This document shows, piece after piece, positions 25,025 through 34,130 of a stretch of 59,110 nt of DNA. Source of the DNA: Carboxylicivirga caseinilyticus. Its GTDB lineage: Bacteria; Bacteroidota; Bacteroidia; Bacteroidales; Marinilabiliaceae. The position numbers and the translations under genes are program-made. The stretch spans positions 1 through 59,110 of the forward strand of contig JAFMVE010000036.1 of assembly GCA_025499705.1 (NCBI GenBank). Reading direction: 5' to 3'. How positions within the stretch are numbered: position 1 is the first letter of the stretch; each line of letters begins with the position of its first letter. The notes under the pieces are model-generated. The model saw only the letters and a program-made list of their open reading frames with translations. It was not told the DNA's origin and did no database searches.

Positions 25025-26059
25025 ATGAAATATACACTTTCTTTAATCCTTGCAGTATTGTTGGTTGCTTGCAGTTCAACAAGTTCTATTATAAGTTACG
25101 AAATTCTTCGTCCGGCAAAATATACTGTTCCTCCAGAAGTTAAGTCAGTTGTATTAATTAATAACAGCTATCCTTATGAGCGAAAGGATATTCATATTGC
25201 AAATATTGATGGACAAAGTCAGGTGCTGGATACTTCCTTGTTTGTAGGTTACCCTGATTCTGTTTTGGTTAGTTTAAGGCACTCTTTACTTTACAAGAAC
25301 TTTTTTGATACAGTCTACTACGACACCATTCATTATAAAAAAGTGTTGCCAAGTAATCCGATTGAAAAATTATCAGAAGAGCAAATCAAAAATATTTGCG
25401 GCAAGTATAATGCTGATGCTGTATTGGCATTAGAAGCTTATGTTTATGGAACAAAGTTGGAACTTGAGAATCATCCTGAAATTTGCTTTTCGACTTTGGG
25501 GGTTTATGGGTTTAATTATTGGCGTATGTATGATGGATATACCTATGAATCAATAATAAGCGAAATGCAAAAAGATACAATCTATTGGTATGGTGATGGT
25601 TATAATATGGATGTTTCATTAATCGGTTTTCCTACATTGGAAAAAGCCAATACAGAATTTGCTTTTTACATGGGTGATGAATTTTCTGGGATGATGGTTC
25701 CTGAATGGGAAAGGATTGAACGTAATTTATTTATTAAAGGGAATAGCTATTTTGTAGAAGCTAATGAATGGTTAGGTAAAAACAATACAGATGAAGCACG
25801 TAAATTGTGGGGTTATATTTATGAGAAAGGGAAAGAATTGGAAAAAGCCAGGGCTGCTCATAATATAGCCGTTACCCTTGAGAGAGAAGGAGACATTAAT
25901 AACGCATTAATATGGGCGTTCAAGAGTTATGAGGTTTATAAAAGAATGATGAATTCACTTTATAAGGAAGAATCGGAGGATGCGAAGAATTATTATGTGT
26001 ATCTTACTCATCGTAAAAACGAAATAATAAGATTAGATGAACAAGTTGGGGGTGGTTAG
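25025..26059 (+). CDS. DUF6340-type lipoprotein with TPR-like C-terminus
   Basis: A protein of about 344 residues with a lipoprotein signal (LAVLLVAC) and a body typical of a Bacteroidota lipoprotein family, probably DUF6340. It starts with SYEILRPAKYTVPPEVKSVVLINNSYPY and has an NADAVLALE motif near residue 125. The last 120 residues contain paired helices (EANEWLGKNNTDEARKLWGYIYEK, AAHNIAVTLEREGDINNALIWA) that look like TPR repeats. It would be anchored in the envelope. Function is unknown. It overlaps the next gene, a PBP4-type peptidase, by 23 bp, so a cell-wall role is possible by context. Confidence 0.8.
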   Translation: MKYTLSLILAVLLVACSSTSSIISYEILRPAKYTVPPEVKSVVLINNSYPYERKDIHIANIDGQSQVLDTSLFVGYPDSVLVSLRHSLLYKNFFDTVYYDTIHYKKVLPSNPIEKLSEEQIKNICGKYNADAVLALEAYVYGTKLELENHPEICFSTLGVYGFNYWRMYDGYTYESIISEMQKDTIYWYGDGYNMDVSLIGFPTLEKANTEFAFYMGDEFSGMMVPEWERIERNLFIKGNSYFVEANEWLGKNNTDEARKLWGYIYEKGKELEKARAAHNIAVTLEREGDINNALIWAFKSYEVYKRMMNSLYKEESEDAKNYYVYLTHRKNEIIRLDEQVGGG

Positions 26060-27476
26060 TAAATTAAAAAAATCAATTGTCATTTTATGTCTTGGTCTGA
26101 TAGCATGTTCAAATTCAATACCAGAAGATGATAAATTTATTCAGGCATTTAATCAGATAAGTATTAATGGCTTTGTCAGTGCTTGTGTCGTTGATATCAA
26201 TTCAAATGAATCTGTGGCTTCATTAAATGAGCAAAAAAGATTAATTCCTGCTTCATTAACCAAGATATTTACTACTGCTGACGCATTGGAAATATTGGGA
26301 AGTGATTTTCGATTCGAAACACAAATTTATTCAGTTTCTACCTCAAAGAAGAATAATTCAATTATCATAAAAGGGGGAGGTGATCCAACCTTGGGTTCTG
26401 ATCGATGGGATTATACAAAAGAAGAATCTGTCTATAATAAGATATTGAATGAATTGAAGAGACAAAACATTCAAAAAGTTGAAGATATCTTCGTTGATGA
26501 TTTCCTGTTTTCGGGAATCAAGTTTCCATCCAAACGTAATTGGGAAGATATCGCAAATTATTATGGCGCTCCTCCAAGTGGTTTGTCATTCAGGGAAAAT
26601 GCTTTTAAGTTGACTTTGTCATCACCCAAAAAGGTGGGGCAGTTATGTAAAGTTGTAAAGTGTGACCCAGAAATTAATAAAGAATTAAAATGCTATGTGT
26701 TAAGTTCTTCAGTTAATAAAGATAGCGCTTATATCTATGGGCACCCTGAGATGGATAACTGGTATGTGAGTGGTTCAATACCGGCTGGCAGAGAAGCCTT
26801 TGTTATTAAAGGAGCATTGCCTGATCCAGCTCAGACTTTAGGTTTTAACTTCAAAAAATTTCTGACAAAACATGGCATTCAGGTTGTTGGTGCTATTAAA
26901 AAGATCAAAACCGATGATATAAAGAACAAAAAGTTGTTGCTTAAGCTTGAATCCCCCAGTTTATTGGAAATAGTTAAAGTGATTAATAAGAAGAGTTTCA
27001 ACCTTTATGCTGATCACGTTTTTTTTCAATTGGCTTTTGAAAAAGGTAAAAAAGCAGGTTGGGATAATGCATCCTCAGAACTCAATTTATTTTGGAAAAG
27101 CAGAATTGATGGTTTTACCGGTGCGTTCAATGATGGAAGTGGATTATCTCCTTTTAATCGATTTTCATCCAGAGATATGGTAGAGGCATTGAAGTATATT
27201 AATCATCAAAGTTATTCAGAAGATTTTCGACAGTCGTTATCAGTGGCTGGAGAAGATGGTACACTTAAGAGCTTATTTAAGACTGAAGAAATCGATGGAA
27301 GATTTATAGGAAAGAGTGGATCGATGAATAATGTATTGTGCTATTGTGGATACCTGACAACTAAATCGGGTAAGGAATTAGCGGTTTGTGTGATGGTCAA
27401 TGGGTTTACAGAATCTTTTTCTGATGTAAGACAGAATATTGCCAATGCCTTAAAAGAAATAATGCAGGATCAGTGA
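26037..27476 (+). CDS. dacB: D-alanyl-D-alanine carboxypeptidase/endopeptidase (PBP4 family) lipoprotein
   Basis: The 479-residue protein is an S13-family D,D-peptidase acting on peptidoglycan stem peptides and cross-links. The catalytic SxxK is S73-L-T-K76 (PASLTK), the second motif lies in NDGSGLSPFNRFS and the third is KSGS in GKSGSMNN. The N-terminus has a lipobox-like LGLIAC, so it is probably a lipoprotein in the periplasm. It starts inside the preceding lipoprotein gene and ends 34 bp before the DUF819 start. Three plus-strand genes appear to form one operon. Confidence 0.93.
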   Translation: MNKLGVVSKLKKSIVILCLGLIACSNSIPEDDKFIQAFNQISINGFVSACVVDINSNESVASLNEQKRLIPASLTKIFTTADALEILGSDFRFETQIYSVSTSKKNNSIIIKGGGDPTLGSDRWDYTKEESVYNKILNELKRQNIQKVEDIFVDDFLFSGIKFPSKRNWEDIANYYGAPPSGLSFRENAFKLTLSSPKKVGQLCKVVKCDPEINKELKCYVLSSSVNKDSAYIYGHPEMDNWYVSGSIPAGREAFVIKGALPDPAQTLGFNFKKFLTKHGIQVVGAIKKIKTDDIKNKKLLLKLESPSLLEIVKVINKKSFNLYADHVFFQLAFEKGKKAGWDNASSELNLFWKSRIDGFTGAFNDGSGLSPFNRFSSRDMVEALKYINHQSYSEDFRQSLSVAGEDGTLKSLFKTEEIDGRFIGKSGSMNNVLCYCGYLTTKSGKELAVCVMVNGFTESFSDVRQNIANALKEIMQDQ

Positions 27477-27510
27477 GAAAACTGTAATTTTGCATTTATA
27501 CAACCGGGTT

Positions 27511-28650
27511 ATGGGATTAGTTTTGATATTCTTATATGTTTTATTGCCAGTATTGGCTATATTTCTTTGTAATAGATTTGAGTTTTTAAATAAAATAGGG
27601 ACTGTAGTTCTTTGTTATGTTTTTGGTTTAATTCTTGGTCCTTTGGGAGCTTCTAATGAAGAGTTTTATAAACTGCAGGACACTATCATGGAAGTAACGG
27701 TACCATTAGCAATTCCTTTGATGCTTTTCACTTCTAATGTTAAAGGCTGGAGAAAGTTGGCTCTCAAGCCATTTTATTCATTAATATTTGCCTTAGTTGC
27801 AGTTTTTATTTCGGTGATGTTAGGTTTCTTCCTGTTTAATGGGGAATCATTGCCAGAATTTAGCAAGGTAGGTGGTATGCTTGTAGGTATTTATAGTGGT
27901 GGAACTCCCAATCTTGCGTCTTTAAAAATGCTTTTGAATGTAGATGAAGAGGTTTATCTGGCTGTTCATTCTTACGATATGGCAATTGGAGCCGTATATC
28001 TCTTTGTATTGATGGGATTGGGGCAAAAATTATTTGGTTATGTATTGCCTTCATATAAGCCTCAAAAGTTGAATGATTGGAAAGAAGCTGATGCAACCTC
28101 ATTGTGGTTAGTACTTAAAAATAGCTCTCAAAGAAAACGCTTACTTATTGTTTTACTTATAGCACTGGGATTGGTTGCTGTGGCTGGTGGAATTATGATG
28201 CTAGTTTCGGAATCGATGAAAATGGTGGTCTTTATCTTTTTAATTACCGCATTTGGTATCATTGGTTCTTCATTTAAAAAGGTTCATAGTACAGAGGGTA
28301 CATTTGACCTTGGCATGTATCTGATTCTGATTTTTAGTGTTGTTGTTGCTTCTAAGGTTAGTGTGAATAATTTTACCAATATAAATCCATCTATCTTTGG
28401 CTATATTACTTTTGTTGTGTTTGTTAGTCTGATACTACATGTTTTATTGGCCAAAATTAAAAAACTAGATGCTGATACTGTAATTGTTACCTCGGCAGCA
28501 TTGATATGTAGTCCTCCTTTTGTGCCTGTAGTGGCAGGGTCATTAAAAAACAGAGAGATCATTGTTCCCGGACTTACCATTGGTTTGATTGGTTATGCTG
28601 TTGGTAACTATCTTGGTTATGCGATGGCGATGTTGTTAACCTGGATTTAA
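27511..28650 (+). CDS. DUF819 family integral membrane protein
   Basis: From ATG at 27511 this gives about 379 residues with some ten to eleven membrane segments. The pattern of DUF819 (YjcL-like) proteins is clear: PLAIPLMLF, VGGMLVGIYSGGTPNLASL and AALICSPPFVPVVAGSLKN in the second half. These proteins resemble sodium-dependent carboxylate or solute transporters of the bile/arsenite/riboflavin-type fold, but their substrate is unknown. The TTG at 27490 is a poorer start. It meets the convergent Omp85 gene with stop codons overlapping by 4 bp (28647-28650). Confidence 0.9.
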   Translation: MGLVLIFLYVLLPVLAIFLCNRFEFLNKIGTVVLCYVFGLILGPLGASNEEFYKLQDTIMEVTVPLAIPLMLFTSNVKGWRKLALKPFYSLIFALVAVFISVMLGFFLFNGESLPEFSKVGGMLVGIYSGGTPNLASLKMLLNVDEEVYLAVHSYDMAIGAVYLFVLMGLGQKLFGYVLPSYKPQKLNDWKEADATSLWLVLKNSSQRKRLLIVLLIALGLVAVAGGIMMLVSESMKMVVFIFLITAFGIIGSSFKKVHSTEGTFDLGMYLILIFSVVVASKVSVNNFTNINPSIFGYITFVVFVSLILHVLLAKIKKLDADTVIVTSAALICSPPFVPVVAGSLKNREIIVPGLTIGLIGYAVGNYLGYAMAMLLTWI

Positions 28651-30011
28651 AACAAATAATTAAGTGTGATGTAAAGACCTGATGTGCCATCTTGTTTATT
28701 GGCTGCAATTCCATAGTCGGCAGAGAGAACAAAATTTTCGTTGAGCGCACCTTTAAGACCAATGCCATAGCTAAAGTGTAACTTATCATTAGCTTCTTTG
28801 AAATAGAGTGGGTAATCACTACCTAATTGGTTTCGGGCCTCTGTTAAATCAATTTTATATTTCTGGGTGATCATACCCATGTCAACAAAATAATTCGAAC
28901 CGAGATAAAAATCTTGTTTGAAAAGTTTTGTTCTCCATATTTTCCAACGTAATTCAATATTGGCAAGTAAGTTACCGTCACCTACCACTCGGTTTCTGCT
29001 AATGCCTCTCAATGTTTTTGCTCCTCCCAAACCTTGGGAAGTGGCCGAAGTTAGCACGCTGGATGCCATATGTGGCAATAGATAAAATGGAATATCACCA
29101 GAGAGTTTGTGCTGCAATCCAATCCGGTATGCAAAAATGAGATTTCGTTTCGAACTTAATGCAAAATATTGGCGATGGAACAGGTTTATTCTTGTATATG
29201 AATGATCAAAACTTGAGAAAAAAGAAGGCATATAAATAAAAAATAGCTCAGTCCATATACCCTTCGATGGATTAGCCAAAATATCCCTTGTGTCATACGA
29301 TAGTCCAGCTTTTAAATAGGCATGACTACCACCATTAGCCTCCTCTTTTTTTATGATTCCCCAATCGATGTATTTGTCGTAAAGCCCCGGTAATTCGGGT
29401 AATGCATTTTCTTCATCTTGCTTTCGGTTTAGCTTTTCAATATCAATTGATTTAATGTTGAAATCAAAGAAGGTAAAACCGGCCATCCATTCCCAGGGTG
29501 AATCCGTTGACCCCAAACGGCCCTTAAAGTTTGTAAGGATTCTGAACATGTCGCGATGATGTCTGTAAAACACACGAGATATATACTCATTTGATGAATC
29601 ATCTTCCCATTCCTTGTCGTAAACCGATTGATAACCATTGAATCCATAGAAATCCATTGTTAAATCACGGAAATAAGTTAAATCTACGGTTGTTCTTATA
29701 TTTCTGATGGTCATTGGTGAATCATAGTAACACCTTAGTAGGGTTGAGCCTGCAGTGTATTTTGAAGCTTCCATGTATAAGGAGTGATCGTATTCAGGGT
29801 AACGACTCCCATCTCCATACCAGTACAAATTAGTTAAACCTCCGTATTGAAATCCTAAATCGGCATCAAACGATATGGCTGGTAATAAACCAAAAGTAAA
29901 TCCTTCTTTTGTGTAGGTTGTGTCCTTTTGAGCTAATAGCCCAATGTTAATGACGAAACCAATAAATAGGATTACTGCAATTTGTTTTGGTATGTATAGA
30001 TTTTTTTTCAT
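28647..30011 (-). CDS. Omp85-superfamily (BamA/TamA-like) outer-membrane barrel
   Basis: The 454-residue protein has a signal peptide (through LLAQ at about 27) and is otherwise a predicted 16-strand-type beta barrel. It includes the VLTSATSQGLGGAKTLRGISRNRVVGDGNLLANIELRW segment, whose RG-rich hairpin recalls the conserved loop 6 motif of Omp85 proteins. The C-terminus ends GLYITLNYLF with a terminal Phe, as in outer-membrane barrels. It has no room for POTRA domains, so it is a short surface-antigen-type barrel and not the essential BamA. Function is unknown. It is transcribed alone. Confidence 0.8.
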   Translation of the reverse strand: MKKNLYIPKQIAVILFIGFVINIGLLAQKDTTYTKEGFTFGLLPAISFDADLGFQYGGLTNLYWYGDGSRYPEYDHSLYMEASKYTAGSTLLRCYYDSPMTIRNIRTTVDLTYFRDLTMDFYGFNGYQSVYDKEWEDDSSNEYISRVFYRHHRDMFRILTNFKGRLGSTDSPWEWMAGFTFFDFNIKSIDIEKLNRKQDEENALPELPGLYDKYIDWGIIKKEEANGGSHAYLKAGLSYDTRDILANPSKGIWTELFFIYMPSFFSSFDHSYTRINLFHRQYFALSSKRNLIFAYRIGLQHKLSGDIPFYLLPHMASSVLTSATSQGLGGAKTLRGISRNRVVGDGNLLANIELRWKIWRTKLFKQDFYLGSNYFVDMGMITQKYKIDLTEARNQLGSDYPLYFKEANDKLHFSYGIGLKGALNENFVLSADYGIAANKQDGTSGLYITLNYLF

Positions 30012-30102
30012 GATGTCAAATTAGTGAATTTGGTTCATATGAAAAATAAAAGATCCGCTAAAAACTAGCGAATCTTATTGATGTGGTAAATCTGCCTTTA
30101 AG

Positions 30103-31005
30103 TTATTCTTCTTTTTCCTGAAGCGATTTAAAGCCTTCCCCTAATATTTCTGATGTATCCATTACAGTTAAAAAAGCCTCTGGATCAATCTGGCTAATCA
30201 TGGCTTGTAATGTGCTCACCTCTCTTCGTGTCACAACTGTAAATATTACTTTCTTTTCCTTCCCACTATACATTCCTTCTCCGGTAAAATAGGTACCTCC
30301 ACGTTCCAGACTGTTTAAAATTCTATCTTTTATCACTTCATGTTTATCAGATATAATTATTAGTGCCTTCTCATATGATATTCCATCAAGAGTTATATCG
30401 ATTACCTTACCTGTAATGAAAATTACGATCCAGGAATACAATGGGATTTTCCAGTCTTTAAACACAACTAAACCAGTTAGTACAATAATTGAATCTACAA
30501 TAATAAGAAATTGACCTACTGATATTTTTGTGTACTTATTTCCAATCATGGCTACAATATCTGACCCTCCTGATGTTGCCTTGGCTTTAAAAATCAGACC
30601 TAAACCAAATCCGATAACGATGCCTCCAAATACAGAAGAGAGTAAAAGGTCGTTTTGGAGTCCTAAATGGTCATGCTCTCCTAAAAAATAGGTGAGAGAA
30701 TCCATAAAGATGGTTGTTAATACCATTCCTACAACTGTTTTTATACCAAATTTCGGACCGAGAATTCTTATTCCAATTAGTGTAAGGGGAATATTTAAGA
30801 GTAATCCAAATGTTCCCACAGGAATAGCTGGAATGATATGATGAACAACAATACCAAGACCGTAAACTCCGCCTGGAACAATTTTATATGGATTTATAAA
30901 TAAAACGAATCCGGCTGCTAAAATAAAGGATCCAATTGCGATTAGGAGATAGTCAATAATATGCCGGCGCTTGTTGCCACCGTAAATTTGCTTAGATATT
31001 TTCAT
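30103..31005 (-). CDS. YitT family membrane protein (DUF161 + DUF2179)
   Basis: From ATG at 31005 the protein has 300 residues. Five to six membrane segments (about 20-200) contain the family pattern GGVYGLGIVVHH and KAKATSGGSDIVAMIGNKYT. The C-terminal cytosolic DUF2179 domain (about 215-275) has KALIIISDKHEVIKDRIL and RGGTYFTGEGMYSGKEKKVIFTVV. Members are thought to be transporters or to bind nucleotides in the C-terminal domain; their substrate is unknown. The ATG is preferred over the TTG at 31029 because a TAATTTTG -7 box (31027-31034) overlaps that TTG and AAGGA lies just before the ATG. Confidence 0.9.
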   Translation of the reverse strand: MKISKQIYGGNKRRHIIDYLLIAIGSFILAAGFVLFINPYKIVPGGVYGLGIVVHHIIPAIPVGTFGLLLNIPLTLIGIRILGPKFGIKTVVGMVLTTIFMDSLTYFLGEHDHLGLQNDLLLSSVFGGIVIGFGLGLIFKAKATSGGSDIVAMIGNKYTKISVGQFLIIVDSIIVLTGLVVFKDWKIPLYSWIVIFITGKVIDITLDGISYEKALIIISDKHEVIKDRILNSLERGGTYFTGEGMYSGKEKKVIFTVVTRREVSTLQAMISQIDPEAFLTVMDTSEILGEGFKSLQEKEE

Positions 31006-31026
31006 GTTGTCCTTAATTAAGTCGCG

Positions 31027-31034
31027 CAAAATTA
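31027..31034 (-). promoter_or_regulatory. Probable -7 box of the YitT gene
   Basis: Minus-strand TAATTTTG matches TAnnTTTG and lies 22 bp upstream of the ATG at 31005. It rules against translation from the TTG at 31029. Confidence 0.5.
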
Positions 31035-31164
31035 TACTCTTTTCCGAAATAAAAAATTAAATATCACATAAAGTCTATTAAATGTTTAAAATATAACTTT
31101 AGAGTATTTTGTTTTGATCATACAATTAGCTTTAATTGTAATTTAATTATCAATTCTAAGAGGT

Positions 31165-31938
31165 ATGAATGTTTTAAATGTTGCTTTGGTACAACATGAT
31201 ATTGTTTGGGAAAATACAAAGGAGAATCTTACAAACCTTGATGGGCTGCTGGATGGGTTGGATACGAATGTTGATTTGGTTGTGCTACCAGAGATGTTTC
31301 ATGCCGGTTTTACAATGAATCCGCAAAATGTAGCACAATCTTTTTCGGATGAGGTATTGTCGTGGATGAAAAATAAAGCTCAGGATTTAAAGGTTTGCCT
31401 TATAGGAAGCGTTGTTTTTACAAATGAAGAGAAGTTTTTCAATCGCTTATTTGTTTTTTATCCCGATGGAAAATTCAAATATTACGATAAACGGCATTTA
31501 TTTGGAATTGGAGGAGAAAATGAACTTTACGAAGCAGGACAGGAGCGATTAATTTTCGAATATAAAGGTTGGAAAATATGTCCGTTGATTTGTTATGATT
31601 TACGATTTCCGGTTTGGAGCAGAAACACCGTTGATTATGATCTTCTGATTTATGTTGCAAATTGGCCACAACCCAGAAGAGAGGTTTGGTCTGTTTTGTT
31701 GCGTTCCAGATCAATTGAAAATCAGTGTTTTGTAGTTGGTGTAAATAGGGTTGGTAAGGATGTGAATTGTAGTTATAGTGGTGATTCTGTTGTGGTCAAT
31801 CCTAAAGGGAGTCCAGTATTACAATTCGAAGACGGTCAGCAGGCTGTAAGATCAATAGAGATTTCAAAGGATGAATTAATTCAGTTCCGGGACAGGTTTC
31901 CGGTATGGAAAGACAGAGATGAGTTTACTATTTTATAA
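31165..31938 (+). CDS. Nitrilase-superfamily omega-amidase
   Basis: The 257-residue protein has the nitrilase catalytic triad: E43 in VVLPEMFHAGF, K109 in YYDKRHLF and C143 in PLICYDLRFP. The sequence is closest in pattern to the YafV/NIT2 omega-amidases, which hydrolyse 2-oxoglutaramate and 2-oxosuccinamate in methionine salvage and amino-acid metabolism. It is cytosolic. It is followed by a small hypothetical gene at 109 bp. Confidence 0.92.
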   Translation: MNVLNVALVQHDIVWENTKENLTNLDGLLDGLDTNVDLVVLPEMFHAGFTMNPQNVAQSFSDEVLSWMKNKAQDLKVCLIGSVVFTNEEKFFNRLFVFYPDGKFKYYDKRHLFGIGGENELYEAGQERLIFEYKGWKICPLICYDLRFPVWSRNTVDYDLLIYVANWPQPRREVWSVLLRSRSIENQCFVVGVNRVGKDVNCSYSGDSVVVNPKGSPVLQFEDGQQAVRSIEISKDELIQFRDRFPVWKDRDEFTIL

Positions 31939-32047
31939 ATTTATTAGTAAAGAATTGAAATATTATTGATAAAAGGAATTGACTATTGAATTTAGTTTTG
32001 TTAACTTTAATTAAAGATGGAATTAAGTCAAATAAAATTAGAGTTTT

Positions 32048-32299
32048 ATGAGGTCTTTTAAGGTAATTTTATCAAACGACAAAGTTGAATTCTTCACCGA
32101 ATTAATGAATCGGTTAGGAATTAAATACCAGGATGAGATTCAGGCAATGAAAGAGGCTAATAAGATGAGAGGAGAAGCCGAAAGAGTCATAAGTAATTCG
32201 GGATCAAAAGTCGGACAAAAGAATATTCCAATGGAAGACAGCAGTATAAAGGAGGTTCTTAAGAAAATTGAACAAATGAGAGGAAATTCCAGAGGGTAA
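32048..32299 (+). CDS. Small hypothetical protein, 83 residues
   Basis: I do not recognise this protein. It is highly charged and helical, with KVEFFTELMNRLGI near the start and a repeated Glu/Lys pattern, without signal or membrane segments. The layout superficially resembles small antitoxin-like proteins, but no toxin is adjacent. It sits between the omega-amidase and the TonB-like gene on the same strand. Confidence 0.6.
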   Translation: MRSFKVILSNDKVEFFTELMNRLGIKYQDEIQAMKEANKMRGEAERVISNSGSKVGQKNIPMEDSSIKEVLKKIEQMRGNSRG

Positions 32300-32374
32300 T
32301 ATTTAAGTGTATTAAGTTATTGATAGTGGTATGATTATTGTATTGATTAAAGAAATAATTTAATACTTAATCCG

Positions 32375-33013
32375 ATGAAAACCTTTCAGTCTTTTTCCTG
32401 CATTTTAATTATTGTTTTCTTCTTTCTTGCTGATGTAAAAAGCATTGCTCAAACAGATTCAAGCGAAGAACAAGTTGAATCTGTTGTTGACAAACTTCCT
32501 AAACTCAATAAAGGGGGGAGTAATTTTAATAAGTACATTGCCAAAAATATTGAATACCCTGCTAATGCCAAATTAAGAGGTGTTGAAGGAGATGTTTGGG
32601 TATCTTTTATTGTCACATCGACTGGTGTTGTTAAAGATGTTAAAGTTGACAAAAGCGTTGACGAAACGTTGGATGCCGCAGTTGTGGATTTTGTAAAGCA
32701 AACAGGGCCCTGGAAACCAGGAAAAAAAGGCGGAAAAGAAGTGAATACTCAAATGATGGTTCCGGTTAAATTTTCATTAAATCAAGACGAACGTGCATTG
32801 GCAGATATGTTGAAAGAGTTTAATATTCTGGATGCACCTCCTTTATTTGTGCTTGATAATAAATTGGTAGAAGGGTATCTTACTATTGAAGATTATAATG
32901 TAAAGTCCATTCGTATTTTAAAAGGTAGTAAAGCAACAAATCTTTATGGCGATAAAGCTAAAAACGGTGTTGTAGTTATTACCTCCAAAAGAGGCACGCC
33001 TCCTGTTTATTAA
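32375..33013 (+). CDS. TonB-C domain protein with a TonB-receptor-plug-like tail
   Basis: The 212-residue exported protein has a signal peptide (1-26, ending SIAQ), then a TonB C-terminal domain (about 45-138) with FNKYIAKNIEYPANAKLRGVEGDVWVSFIV and GPWKPGKKGGKEVNTQMMVPVKF. After that, residues 145-210 contain SIRILKGSKATNLYGDKAKNG, then VVVITSKRG, the signature of receptor plug domains (LKG.sAt.lYG..a.nGVv.ItTk). Normal TonB has an N-terminal membrane anchor, absent here. Similar combinations accompany BlaR1-type and receptor proteins in Bacteroidota. The role is probably in envelope protein interaction. Confidence 0.85.
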   Translation: MKTFQSFSCILIIVFFFLADVKSIAQTDSSEEQVESVVDKLPKLNKGGSNFNKYIAKNIEYPANAKLRGVEGDVWVSFIVTSTGVVKDVKVDKSVDETLDAAVVDFVKQTGPWKPGKKGGKEVNTQMMVPVKFSLNQDERALADMLKEFNILDAPPLFVLDNKLVEGYLTIEDYNVKSIRILKGSKATNLYGDKAKNGVVVITSKRGTPPVY

Positions 33014-33022
33014 AAATATAGA

Positions 33023-33047
33023 AAGCCCCATCTAATCGATGGGGTTT
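33023..33047. terminator. Bidirectional terminator between convergent genes
   Basis: Stem AAGCCCCAT/ATGGGGTTT around the loop ctaatcg (33023-33047) lies between the TonB-like gene and the convergent DUF1338 gene. It is flanked by an A/T-rich run on each side, so it may serve both. Confidence 0.75.
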
Positions 33048-33051
33048 AAAG

Positions 33052-33858
33052 TTATTTTCTAAAATTAGTGCTTTCAAAAATTTTATCAGCTGATTTGGCG
33101 ATAAAGCCATTGAATAAATTACCGTTAGGCATTTTGTACCGTCGTGCAAATTCATAATAGCAGGCAGGCACATTAAACGTACCTTCCTTAAATTCCATTT
33201 GAACCATATCAGCTAAGGTGCTGGATTGTTCCAGAAATTCGCTAGGAGAACCTTTAATTTCTCCACCCGATGAGTTTAGTTTAAAACCATTGTCTTTTAA
33301 TGATATATTGAGTTCTTTCAGACTTTGAATATGCTCAAGCTTATTTACAAGTACCGTAAAGTGGTTTGCTCTGAATCCAAAAATATAAAGCCAGGCTGCA
33401 TATTCCGATTCTTCAAGAAGTGTTTCATATATTTGATAGCTTGGTATTCCCCAAATATTACCTGCAAAAAGGATATCATCACCTTGCGGAATCTTGGCTT
33501 TGCTTTCATTTATGTGTTTATCTAATATTTTTTGAACCGGTTCTGATAGCTCTTCAACCATCAATTGACTAATGAAAATTTTTGGCGCAGAAGGATTATT
33601 TTCAATTTCGAAGTGTTTTGCTGTCAATTTTTTTTGTTCAAAACGATAATAACCCTTTTCTTTGTAACCTCTTTCAAGAAATGGCTTAGCCAAGGCATTT
33701 ATGTTAACAAGTGGGTAATTGAACGTTCGGAATGCGATGTGATCATTGATAATTACTTCGTTATGAGAATTGAATAATTGATGGATCAATTTAACTGAAG
33801 GATTCAGGTTTTGATACTCATCAAATAATCGATCGAATAATGTTACGTTGTCAAGCAT
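33052..33858 (-). CDS. DUF1338 protein (2-oxoadipate dioxygenase/decarboxylase-like)
   Basis: The 268-residue protein shows DUF1338 features: DHIAFRTF at 39-46, then a KHFE/PKIFISQL region around 80-96, and YAWLYIFGFRANHFTVLVNKL. The larger family includes the iron-dependent HglS/YdcJ enzyme, which converts 2-oxoadipate to 2-hydroxyglutarate; the vicinal-oxygen-chelate fold uses His and Glu ligands. The His at 40, His at about 163 and Glu residues are present, so metal binding is plausible. This short Bacteroidota form may have another substrate. It has no operon partner. Confidence 0.85.
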   Translation of the reverse strand: MLDNVTLFDRLFDEYQNLNPSVKLIHQLFNSHNEVIINDHIAFRTFNYPLVNINALAKPFLERGYKEKGYYRFEQKKLTAKHFEIENNPSAPKIFISQLMVEELSEPVQKILDKHINESKAKIPQGDDILFAGNIWGIPSYQIYETLLEESEYAAWLYIFGFRANHFTVLVNKLEHIQSLKELNISLKDNGFKLNSSGGEIKGSPSEFLEQSSTLADMVQMEFKEGTFNVPACYYEFARRYKMPNGNLFNGFIAKSADKIFESTNFRK

Positions 33859-34085
33859 GTTGTTTTTGATTTCAAATTAGAAAACAATTTGATGAATGTC
33901 AAATTGTAAGTGAATATTGAAATTATTCCGAAAAATCAGGTAAAATTTGGATGTTTTTCAGCTGAATTAAGAGCTTGTATTGCAAATTGAAAGTATTGAT
34001 TCTTTTCTTTGTTTTACGGCTGTTTTCTGTTTTTAAACATCTTAAATTGATGATAAAATACATATGAAATATGCAAATTTCGCAG

Positions 34086-34093
34086 TAGCTTTG
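34086..34093 (+). promoter_or_regulatory. Probable -7 box of the pta-buk cluster
   Basis: TAGCTTTG matches the TAnnTTTG consensus exactly, 38 bp upstream of pta. It would start the acid-forming cluster. No good -33 box is seen at standard spacing. Confidence 0.55.
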
Positions 34094-34130
34094 TGGGAAT
34101 TGCTAAAATTTAACTTTTTTAGAAACGGAA

